Assembly: GCA_949317995.1 (NCBI GenBank)
Contig: OX439046.1
Location: 34,694,002-34,758,001, forward strand
Direction of reading: 5' to 3'
Source: Acholoe squamosa
Lineage: Eukaryota; Annelida; Polychaeta; Phyllodocida; Polynoidae
Length of the DNA stretch: 64,000 bases
Below, one piece after another: positions 1-12,300 of this stretch (its first letter is position 1; every line of letters begins with the position of its first letter). The notes under the pieces were generated by a model that saw only the letters and a list, made by a program, of their open reading frames with translations, ran no database searches and was not told the DNA's origin. The position numbers and the translations under genes were made by a program.

Positions 1-234
1 AAATCATATCAAAATTCTATCATATTTGCAGTAGTTATCACAGGTTTGTTAATTTACGAGGATTTTTACCATGCATGTGGGTATTAAGGATCCATTGCCA
101 TTTATTCTAGAATTCCCAATTTTGAACTAGTTGTGGAATTTGTTGCTTGTTAAACAGAGGTAATCTGTTCTAAAGGTAACTTTTATTTCAAACATCATGG
201 CACTTGACAATATCTATTTCTAATTAAAAAGTAC

Positions 235-343
235 CTTCTCATTGGCTTCCCTTGCATTTTGGAGTGTAGTCGTGAACCATGTCATCATATCCTTATATTC
301 ATCCTCGACCCAATGAATGAGGTTGTAATAGTTATCCCAGTAT
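235..343 (-). CDS. SMPD1: ASM exon 11, last one in the window
   Basis: It completes the split Gly codon and reads YWDNYYNLIHWVEDEYKDMM, ending AREANEK in phase 0 before gtactt. The next exon, expected to begin near the HIPPG motif, is not seen in bases 1-234. Confidence 0.9.
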
Positions 344-3300
344 CTTTATCAAAAAGAAAAAAATCTTGATTACCATATCCTTTTCTCGTTTAAATATCGA
401 TAATATGTAAAAGTGTAAAGCTGGCAATACAAAAAAAAGAGAGGTCCGTTCAAAACTATGACAAGATATGTCTTGCAGTAGTTGGACTTGAAGTCAATAT
501 TTCAGAAAGATTGCTTAGATACTAGGCAGCATTTGTGACGGTAAAACCATCTAAAGCTTCATGTCCATAGACATACCCGATACCACATCCCTTATAGCTG
601 ACCCTTGGATACATACCCATAGTTAGAATTGAGACAGACAATACGGAGACCTTCCTTCACCAATATGGTGTAATACCCAGCCTTGTAAATGGTCTTTTTC
701 TGTTCTGCCCCAAAGCCTGCAGACTTGCTCCACGCCTCTTCCCATTTTCGGTTAAAAACCTGTAATAAAAAAAAATAAAGTATACACGTATTGAATCAGT
801 ATGCCAGGTGGGCGATATCAAAAGGCACCAAGCCATAGACATAGTTGTATAATTTCAAATTAAAACATGGGACTTTTTTTTTATCTTCCATGTAACGTGT
901 CACTGTGGATAGATTAAGCTATCATAACGTGTCTACAAATTTTGTAGGATAATCATCGCCTACCGTCATGTTTTCATGATGTATTGCTTTGTCCATCGTG
1001 TACAGGTTCAAGGGCATTGTTTCTGAAAAGAACGGGGGAAATGCCCTCAAATTCAACCATTTTGGAGCGGAGCCAAATTAGTAAGTTTCCAGCATCTAGG
1101 CGAGCTCTTGAAATAGAATTAATCCATGGGGAGAAACGATCAAATAAATGATTCAACCTTGTCAAATCAATGATAAACCAGCATTTACATAACCATTGGG
1201 AATAGGGTTTCAGTCCATAATTAGGTAGAATCTGAGTGCTATTTACACACAGAGATCACCTGCATTTTTTGTAGATTCATATTTCCTCGTTCCTACATAC
1301 AAATGTTCTGTTATACGGGGTAGGTTTTGATGCCATTAGTTTTATGAATGCAATCACTCACCATGGTTCCCTATCGCTGGGTAGGTCTTAATGCCATTTC
1401 TGTCAAAGATATTCTTCTCTACCAGACTCGCTGCCAGTTGTGTCACTTTGATTTGGGATTCGTATGTTTCCTCCCAGGCTGAATGGGGCGGATTGTCTCC
1501 TAGATTTATTGAAATATTTGAAATAAAATTAGGATATGGGTATGTTTGGTAGTAAATTAAGGGATGCAATAATATAGAAATTCTGTACATTTCCACAACC
1601 GTTAAGGCCCACCAAACCGTTAGGTAGCGAAGTAAGAATATTGCTCCCATGGCATGTATAGGCCTACACCATCTCATATGCAGCCGAATTAAAAGTGCCC
1701 CAAACCTTTTGTAAAAAATATCTCTTGTCACGTGTTGTGCATTGCTGATGAGAGCCACTTTTCTTTTTTGGTATGATATTTCTTTTTATTCCAAAGAGCT
1801 GAGTGTATGAATATAAAAATGATTTGCGCTTTCAGTGGTTAGATTAAGTCTTTTAAGCTATGTGATAGGTTTATTAACTTAATTTCACATTTTATGGACA
1901 GAGGAATGGTTTTTAACTTACCTGAATATATCAGGAAATCTGGATTCAGTTTAGTAGCAGTAAAGTTGAGGAAATGTTCAATGGTTCGTGGGGGTACATT
2001 ACACTTATATTCTCCCCAGTGTCCGGCAGATCCCTGTGATAAACCATATTTGAAATGATTGCTTTGTGTATAACAGAAATGACTATGGTGTTGCTTAAAA
2101 GATACTTAGGACTATATCAAATAGACACATCACTAATATATTGTATGTGTACTTACATCACTAATATATTGTAAGTGTACTTACATTTCCTGGAAATTCT
2201 CGACGACAACATACTGCATATTCACACTGCATGGCGGAACCCTAAGGAATACATGAAAAACAGATTTTCTTTTTATATGAACAACATCTGGTAATTGATT
2301 GTTGGTTATTCCAGATCAGACCAAGTAGACCTGTCTAACAGTCTCTTAATTTAAACGGCCATCAATAGAAGTTACTAGAATGTTTTACATTTTTATGAGA
2401 TTCATAACGCTAAATGTTTGTCTAAGGAAAAATTACTCCTTTGAATTCCACTGTCAACGAGTCCGTAAATGATGAATAAGGATGAATACAGACGAATCAG
2501 GAATCCAGTTTGGTATCCACTTTATTCATTGAAGTCCACGAGGTATAGTTGGTGATACAGTATAAAGGTGCCCAACAGTGTCCAAGCCTAGCCCTTGAGC
2601 CAAGGGCCTTGATCTCACGTGAGTATGTGAGGTATGAAGTATGAAGGTGGAAAGATGAGTGAGCTGCTCCCTCCACAGGTATTTGTAGTAGGAGCCGCTC
2701 ACCCAGCTCATCCTAAAAATAGTATCAGGTGAGCTAAATATAGTAACTGGGGAACTCCAGTGCAGGTATGTAGGGGGGATCCCAAACATAGCACTGGGGT
2801 TCACAGAGTTCAGTGTGGTTCTAAATATAGCTGCTGGGAACTCCCGGTATGCTGTGAGCTGCTCATGATCAATGGGCATGTCATCCAGCAGGGGGAGTTG
2901 TTTCTAAACATTGTCTGCTAGGAATTTCCAGCATGCAGTGGGCTGCTTGTGATTGACGGCGTATCCTCCAGTGAGGAGGAGGCGGGGTCACTGAGTGCAG
3001 TTGACACCGCCAGCCTTTGGTCTATGGGTATGGCTTGGCTGTGGGTAGACTCGGACACTGGGTTACATGGTAGAGTCAAAGGTGAAAAATAAATATGATA
3101 AGTACAATACCTATAACGGTCTACTGACAAATCCCCACATTCCTACTCGATTCCACGCGAGGTTTTAAGGAGGAAGCTTGTGAGAAAAGGTCTACTGACA
3201 ATATGTTTGATGTATAATAATAGGTATTACATCTTATCATTTAAGTTGAAAGTTTATAGTATTAAGGAGATATTTAATATTGGTTTTTGGTTGAACATGA

Positions 3301-6300
3301 ATAATTTATAAGCAGTACAAAACGAAACTGTGCCAAAGAGGTGTTGTTTGTAATTTTGACAAGAAGAATATGAAAAATTCAGGTCGTGGTAGGATACAAA
3401 GGCTGGATTATTATCTAGCACTAAAGTTCACACAAAGATAAAGGAAATAAAAACTATCCTAAAACATGCAGTTATTGGCTTTAAGGCAGACCTTGAGGTA
3501 GATAAGTTAATACTGAAGTTTGTTTCAGTACCGGTAGGCACTTATTATTTAGGTCTTGAGCCAATATACAATACAATATAATAAATAAAAACAGAGGTAA
3601 GGTAATTGATGACTGGCGAGTCGATCAATCATTCCTTATAATACTGGTAAGGCTTAGGGAGTCTGAAGGCTTTTAGGTGGTATGTTTAAGGAATTTTCTA
3701 AAAAAAAAATTTTGGATTTTTGGTCTTTTATTTATCTGTAAAAGTTTCTGTTAATTTTGTAGAAGGTTTGTCTTAGTCAATGGAAAATTTAGCATGTTTA
3801 GCCTTCAGTCTACCTGGGGTTATCATTTGCTGAAAAAGGACGAGGTTAATACAAAGGTAAATGGAGGCTCTGGCTGATATTTAGTTTGGATCTCAATTGG
3901 TCCTGCAAAGATACTGGTTGCCAGGGCTTTCTTGTAAAATTTTTAGAAAAATATAAACTAGCTAAAACCCATAAATATTTGACATGGTTGGGTTTGAAAA
4001 GGTACAGTGTGAAAAAGAAAAAGAACTTTATGGCATCTTAAGATCACAAAAACCTGCTGCCTGGCTTGTGTTCTTCATAATGTTCTTATAAAGGAAAATA
4101 AATGTAAAAATGCAGCGTGTTTTCATGGTTATGTATCATAGCCTTATACAAACAAGAAAAACTGGCTTTAAAAATCAGTTGACTAGGCTGACTGAGTCAG
4201 TGTTCATAGTGTCCATGGGCGGTCGGTGAGTGAAGTGTGTCTCTACACTTTTAGTCCATAATATTAAAGACAGTTTCAAAAATAAATAAAATAAATAGAG
4301 GATGGTTAATGAAATTATTTTCTCCTTCTGTGGCGACTTTGGTTTGCAAGACCCTTTGGTGGTGGGTCTTGGTGGTTAAAGACATGTGGGTTGAGGGAGC
4401 GACCTAGTGAGGGTCTTCTCCTGGATCTGGATTTTTTGGTGTTGGGGACAAAATTTACAATTTTGCTGAAATGCATTCTGCTAGGCTTGCCTGAGTCAGG
4501 CTGCAAATTTAGATCGGAACTGTATGCAGGGTCCATGTCTATTGGTTCTGCTGAGAGGGAGGTGTCAGAGTCACTGTCCTCCTCAGATGAAGCTTGGTAT
4601 GTTTTGGGTAGGGGTCTCCAGACCTGGGTCGAGCCAATTGTTTTGAAAGTTTCTGGTCTATTGTCTTTGTTGATGCTGCATGGGCAGCTGTAGCTATACA
4701 TTAGGTGGGGACAATTTCTTCCCAGGGTGGCGAATCTAGTAGGTGGCCCTATTGGAGAGCAGACTCGTGTGCTCCAATGGGGCAGGCCGGTTGGTATGGG
4801 CGTGTCTGGTCTGCCACTATCTCCTGCTGGCCTGTCAATGCGGTCTCCGCCTCCTCGATTAGGTCGTTGGCCTCTGTATTGAAAAAACAGAACAAGAGAA
4901 GGGGGATTTTTAGTTTTAGGGTCGATCATAGTGCATGGATCACAAGGCGACCAACAAAAATACCAAATTGACAGGTAAGGCAGTGAATTAGGCAGTGCAT
5001 ATTGATGTGCAGTGTCACCGGGCCGGTGTAGACTCATGGCCAAATGTGAGCGGGAAACTGGAATATCCAGGGTCCAGGTTAGTTCTGCTGCGCGGCACGG
5101 GTAGCGCCACTGCATGGGGACCTGTTCTTATTTAGTTCATGCGAAAAACATTGGCTGGCGCCACTGAGCTGGCGTTTGTTCAGCGTTCGTGTAAGGACAT
5201 GGTCAAATGGCATGGTCAATGGTGTAGACTTGCCATGGACTCATTGGGTTCATGTGTAAGGGTTGTCTCAACTCTGGGTTAGGCGATTCTGGGTCCCAAA
5301 GGTGGGTTTGGTTGGCTGGAATTTTGAATTTTGATGATGCGCTTTTTCGGAAAAATAGGTCCAAAAATTAACTTTATGCTCCCGTTTTGGATCCTGATAT
5401 AAAAGAGGGCGGAGGCTATTTTGGGATCAGAAAGCGACCTAATTTTGACATAGGAGGATTGTATAAGAGATAAGACGAGCGGTAAAACAACGACCAACAT
5501 GATTGTCCGCGCAAGGATTGTGGTCATGCCGTCGGGATTGATCTTCCTGGCCGTGGTGGTGGTCGGACTTTGCGGGTGAGTACCGGTATGATGGGAATTT
5601 TGAGCATTTTTGGGCAAAGAGAGGTCGGTTGCGGTGCCGGTGTCTGACCCCTATGGTCTCTGTTGTTTCAGAGTACTTCTCCTGTGGGTCGAGATTGGCT
5701 GGGCGCCGATGCAGTGTCATCAGATCAGCGGGCCCTACGATGGACCCGAGGGGGGGGCCAGTGGGCCGTGCAGCATCTATGGTTAGAAATCGCCGGTATG
5801 TATGGTTTGGGTTAATTTTGTTTAAAAATCGCGATAGTCTGAAATATGTTCGTTATCCAGATTTTGAAATTTTGAATTTTGAAGCTGTACTCGAAATTTG
5901 AGCGAATAGGTTTCTTAGTTGGTCTGCGGTTTGTTTTTCAGAAATTGGTGCGTGGCCATGATGAGAGCTTTGTACGGGAAGGTGGCCTGCTAGAGGAAGA
6001 GAGAGAGAAGATGACGAAAAAGGGGTTCATCCCAGAAGGTGGCACAGCCAAATGCGATCAAGAGTGATTTATGCTGATTTGTGATAAAAGACTGTGATAA
6101 TCATTATAAGTGCCATGAGCCTGATTTTACTGTGATTGTGCCAATAATGCATTTGAAAGTCCACCACCAGTTAGAAGTTATGTTGTTTATTCTGGGCTTC
6201 TAAATTGGAATGGGCGGGCTTTCAATTCTCATGCGGTTTGGTACTGTTATCTTGGGTCGAGAACAAGTCTAGTGATATTGCTAACACGTGCTTATGTTAT

Positions 6301-9300
6301 TGTTTTGACGCAGATATTGAGTGCGGGTGTCCTGACTGACGTTAAGTTGTCATGCCAACGTGGGAAAAATGAAAGAGATCTGACGTTGGGGAGGCCGACG
6401 GCAGTGGTGAGACGCTGCGCCGGCGTTCTGACGCAGCGTTTGGCGGGGAACCAGACGCGACGTCAGAAACAAGATGGCGAGGTCTCATCGTGCGGTGGGC
6501 CTTCACAGTGAGTCGAAATAACTGTGTTATTGTGGGTCGAAACTGTGCTATGGTACTGGAGATGTTGTTAAAAAGGGTTTTAATTGTGGGTGGGGTCGGA
6601 TTTAGAGCTATTAAGGATGGGGATGATCCCCACATGAAGGTGTTAGATTGGGCTATCCGGTGGATTGGGCGACCGGGAGAGTCCATTACCAGGTTATATG
6701 GGGGGTGGCCGGCGGTTAATTGATCCCCACATGAGGATCAAAGTAGGTTTTTGATGAAAACTTACCGCTGGTTGATGTTGAGGGTGGTGTGAGCATCATC
6801 TCCGGTTGTTTGTACATGTATTTGTTTTTCTTTGGCTGATGCCGGAGTGGGGTGTACTTTGTGAGCTCAGCCGGGGAGTCATGGCGATCAGCCGGCCAGG
6901 ACTCACAAGGTAGTTGTATGGCGGGGTCAGTGTCACTAGAGGCAAGTTGAAAATCGGGTTGTCCTTCTGAGGAGATGACCACTGTCATGTGGTGAGCTCC
7001 TTTTAAGACCCTGTACAGCGGTATTCTCCATAGAAGTGGTACCGGAGGATAGCGCTGCAGCGGGATCTGTCGGACTTGTCCCCCGATTATTGTCCTGATG
7101 TCAGACTTCCAATGGAGATCCAGGTGTCTGCCCAGGGGTGCCGTAAGGCGAGCTGGGGAGACCTTAGGGGCTGTGATGGTGGGGGCCCAGAGATTCTGTC
7201 CATAGATCATCTTGCCAACGGTGAAATCAAAGGTTTGACCATTAGCATGGATCTTGGCCACAATCGAAGGTGTCCTGTGGCTGTCCTGTTTGCAGTAGGG
7301 CCAGTGTCGCAGGCACCTCTTGGCGGTACTCCATGTGATGTACAGGAGGGTTGCTATTAAAATCCAGGTGAACATGTCCTGGTAGCGGTCAGGCGACTGT
7401 ACAAAATCTAGATCGGTGTCTGGGGTCGTTTGTGGGGCTGGCCAGTTTTTGTTAGCCTGGCGTATCAGATCTTTAAAACGATCCCAACTCTCCGCATTAG
7501 CCATCTTGGGTGTTCGGGTTGCTGAGACTAGTGTGATAAAGCGCGCCAATTGATTGACACGAAGATGGTTCTTAAGGGTTAATGCGCAGCAAAGTAGTGC
7601 CAGGAGGGGTGATACCAAATGTATCCAGGGTGAGAACTGGAGGTGGTATCCTAGATGCATCAGGGAGTTAGTGGATAGGAGGGCTGATTGGTCTTTAAGT
7701 CCCTGTGCGGCTCTTTTAAGGGTTAGGGTGTCTTGGAAGAGGGGTGCTATTTTTTGATTGTGTAGGTGTTTTAATTTTTCAAAATTGGGCAGGTGAAGGG
7801 TCTGGGTAGTGGTTGCCATGGTGATGCCGGAAACATTGGCTGGAGGTTGACCAAAATGTCGCCACAGTGGTAAATTGAAATAGGCCTTTGATATGGGTTC
7901 TAGGGTGAAATTTTGGGTGCAAGATAAATCAGAATTGGTTAAAATCATGCCAGCATTTTTAATGGAGCACAGACATGGGACTGAGATGACTGAGTATGCT
8001 CTATTTTTAATTTTGACTTGGCCTGAATCTGTGCATTGGAGCATGGAAGTGGGATGGTCGGTTATTAATAGGAAAGTGCTGTGAGATAGGGGTTGGATAA
8101 GATTTGGTATGGGTGCTGCCATGTGTGCTTTAAAACTGCAGGTATGGTGCACCGCCTCTGGTAGGTCTAAAAATAGGGATAGAGTGCATGTGGGGTGTGT
8201 GGCCGACAACAGAGGTAGGGGTAGGTTACAGCTGATAAGGTGGCCGAGGTCACACATATCCAGGTCAGCTTGTGTAAACTGTATGTAGTGTGAGTGGGTC
8301 CTGGACATAGCCAAGTAGCCGGGAAGTGGCTCCACCTGGGTGTGACCTACTGACTTAGTGTCGGAGGTGTCGAAAGGCACGGGGAAGGTTTCTATTCTAA
8401 ATATAGAAAAGGTGCTTCCCCCTCTGGTTATGGGTACTGGTATGGTTATTAACAGGCTCGAGTTATGGCTCCAGTGCACATGTACTCGGCGCTGATAATA
8501 ATAATTTATGGGTAGGCCTTCTAAAATAATGCCGTGGTGTGCCTTGTGCAGGAGGCTGGATAAATTGTTTAAACCTAAACTGAGGTCGTCCTGCGTGATG
8601 ATGGATTGGGGTAGGGTGCCCTCAAGTAGATTATTAATGGTTAAGAGCAGATTCTTCAAGTCGCTTTGGAGGTCAATTAAAGACTCTATTTGAGAATTTG
8701 CTGCTGTGAATAACATGGAATAGAAGGTGTCTTGTCTGGATTGGAGTTCCAATTTTAATAATATTGATGAGATGTTTGAATTTAGGTGCTCTAATTTTCC
8801 GGAAATAAAAGATAGAGCATCATCAGTGTCATTTTGGAATTTTGAGAAGATGTTGACAGAATTGTAATTAAATTCCGAAATATTTAACAAGAAATGTGTG
8901 GCTAATTCTACCACGTGCATTTTGGTGGCTAACTTTTTATCCAGGTCAGACATTTCAGAATTCAGAATATCAATTTCTGGTTGAGTCCCGAGGCCTATTG
9001 AAGCTCTTAAAATGTCACCAATGACTTGGCCGGGGGCATTTCTGGCTTTTCTGACGTTTGGAGGTGAAATCAATTTTGACAAAGTTTTTAGTGTTGTTTT
9101 TGACTTGGAGAATAGGCTCTGTATCATGTTATCTAGGGCATGGGCTGTGTGCTTAATGTATTGGGGTGCATCAGTGCTGATGAGAGGGCTGAGTAGTTTT
9201 GGCTGACTTAGGTTCTGATCAAAGGTCAAGTTAAGGCTGAAGGTCAATGGATAGTCCATGTAATTGGCTAGTAATGTTTGGGGTAACTTGGTAAACAGTG

Positions 9301-12300
9301 CGCCATAGTTGGGTCTGAAGATGGTGTTCAGATTGTTGTCTGATGTTGAGGTGCAGCCGAGGAGCAGATGTAGGAATATACAGACTGCTAGGATGGCTGC
9401 TGCTCTAGAAAATGAGAAAAAATTGAAAATTTTGAGGATTTTGAAAATTTTGATGGTGGGGTTCACTTTAAAAATAACATTAGCCCAGTCACAAATGGGA
9501 TGTTAGTATGGTCAAGTATTTACAAAGGTCGGGGAATCTGTGGGTGGTAGGGTTGTTGTCACATGAAAGGTTTTATGCAGATGGACTGGTGCCTGTTGTC
9601 ACCGTCAGGGGCGGCACACGAGCTTGAGCATGGAATCTGTTTATCTCGAAGACAGCAAACTGGAATACTATGCTGGCCGTATTCCTTATGGCCAGTTCAC
9701 GTCCAATTCTGGAGTATTGGCGGGGTAAGTCCCTGAGGGGCTGTTCCGACGCTATAAGCGTGCGAGCACATAAAAGTGCTATGTATGATGCAGATCTATG
9801 ATTAAACCTGCCCCATGGAGGCCGGCGGGGATTATCCCCAGCTACAGCGACCATGAAGGCTTTGATGGTTGCTGCTGTGGAGTGATTGCTCAAGTCCAGC
9901 TCCTGTCTTAGCACAGGGCTGCTGAGGTAATGTTTAATATCTTCCTGGGCGAGGAAGGTGATGAGGTGTTGCTGTTCCATGATTATGCTCCTAATTTCAA
10001 AAGGATCCATGAGATCACTCCTGATCCCATGTGGCCCAAGGAGGCTGTGTATGGTCCATGTAGCATTTGGGCCGTGCTTATTTGCCGGTGGGTCCAGGCT
10101 GTAAGTCATAAAAGGAAAAAGGGTCTAAGTGGGCTGTGAATGGGGGGAGAGGTAAAGGTGGGGAATTTGCTTGGCTGAAGAGGTTTAGTAAATTGGATTA
10201 TCAATGTTAAAAATTATAGGGTAGTGGAGAAGTTCTTCCACATTTTACACACACTTAAGGCTCACACCGCCATTGGTTAATAGGGGTACCTGGGCACCAT
10301 GATAATAAAGTGCTATCATGTACAATGCTAGAACGACTGTTAAAAATCCTAAATGCTAAAATAGACCCATAAGATAATCCTACCTGGGCTGGTTGCATGA
10401 TGGGTCTGCCATGGTCCCTTCCCAGACACTTGTTGCCGTGCTTAAGGTGTGGTGGTATTGGTTGTGGGTTGTGTTGTGATCAGATGTGGGTGGGCAAGCG
10501 CTTATAAACCTGAGATTGAGTTTGGCTATTTCTCAGTCTGAGATCTCCCATAGGTGGTATGTCTTGCCCTGAAAGAGGCGTAGGCCAAATATTATTGGTG
10601 GATGCAAGTGGGGTTGACGGTCCCATATGCAAATTAGGGTTATCCTGGCCTGGATTGGTTGGTGGTGAGATATTGTCTAAAGATAGCATATTGGGAAGCT
10701 TGGCGGGGGGTGTTTTATCCCTGGCCAAGGTGATATGGTTGCTATGGCGTCCCTGTAGCTTTTAAAGACCTTGAGGGCAGTGTGTTATTGATTTGTATAT
10801 GTGCCACCACAGCACTTAAGGGTTGGCGGAGACAGCGGTGTAAACATGGGGTTTGGGTGTCAGAGGTCCATCTTCCTACAATAGGTTTATCATTGGAAAT
10901 AGTGGTCTTGAAGTGGTAACAAGCCGTCGCATGTGTGTATTGAAGTTTATACACAAACCGAGGATACAGCGCTGCCTTGGGCGGTCGGTATGTGGCGTGT
11001 GTAACCTAACCTAATTATTTGATAATCCATTTGCCAGTGTTTGGCGTTCCACTTAGAAGGGGTAGGTGTGTGTATATACAGTTAATCAAGGCGGTGTTGA
11101 TTTTGGATGCATAGGAATTTTTATGGCTGTTAGTATAAATAGGTTGGGCGTTGGTCTGTGGCTGTTGCTGTCAGTGTGTTTAAGTGGTTGGTGTATTAAT
11201 GGTTGATTAATTTGGTTGGGGCGCGTGGCGCCTGTGGGGAATGAAGGAGGGTTGTTTATATGGATGTTTGGTGTTTGACACAACGACTTATGGCCTATAA
11301 TGGACGCTTAGAAATTTTTCTTGATTTTCTGGAGGGCATGGGGCTGAAGGAGATTGTTCCCTTTTTGGCTGGCCTTCCTCTCTTTTTCTTTGTTTTGGGA
11401 GTGGTAAGACTCACATTGGAGGGGTCGTCCTGGTCGGGGTCGTGAAGTGAGCTTGTGGGCCCTGATTGCAGCCTTTTTATAATGGCTTTGGCGCTAGCTC
11501 TTGTGATTGGTCTCCTTAGCCTTGATACATGTACTGATTTCTTCAGTATTTTTCCATTTTGTAGCCTTTTTAGAATAGCTGTAACTGGTGAAGTCATCCT
11601 CATTATGATGTAGGGGCCTGAGTATGTGGGTTGCAACTTTTTTGATGTGCATTTGACCAGCAGGGTGGGTATATGTAAATATACCAATTGGCCTGTGTTA
11701 TATGAGCTCAGTTCTGCTGAAGTGTCATGTCTGGCTTTCATCTTTTTGTGAGCAGAGATCATGTTTTCTGCAGCTCTCATCTGAATATCATCCCTAAACT
11801 GTAGTAGGCTGGTCATAATTTTCTCCCTGGTGCTTGAGTCTTTTTCAGCTTTAATCAAGGACAAAGCTGCTTCAGTTGGTAGGTGTGTCTGCTTGCCAAA
11901 GACTAACAAATTTGGTGAGTAGCCTAAGGCGCTGCTTATAGTATTATTAATACTGAAGACTACAGCCTGTAGGAAGGTTGACCAATGCTTTTGTGATTTT
12001 GATACAAAAGCCCTGAGGGATGATTCAATGGTTTGATGTTGGCGCTCACAGAGACCTTGAGACCTAGACCAATGTGCACTTCCTGTCACATGTTTAATGC
12101 CGAACTTTTCACAAAAATATTTGAACAGTTTTGAGACGTATTGTTGGGCATTATCTGTGTTTAGTACTGAGGGAGTGCCATGGATACATATGACTTTTTG
12201 GAAGAAACCAAGTGCTACAACTGCAGCAGTATTTTCTTCACTTGTCCAGGCAGTGACATGCCTGGTGGCATGGTCGGTCACCACATGTATGTAGTGGGAG

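Noticed and set aside
1185..1240. Possible ASM exon reading NYGLKPYSQWL
   Set aside because: No acceptor gives the right phase without a stop; the exon at 964-1022 fits both phase and family pattern.
2526..3130. Open frames of 117 and 70 codons in the LTRs
   Set aside because: They occur inside both LTR copies (also 19006-19664) and have no domain or coding bias; explained by LTR sequence.
4391..4971. Plus-strand frames of 100 and 88 codons
   Set aside because: Antisense to the 266-codon accessory ORF; no start context or domain.
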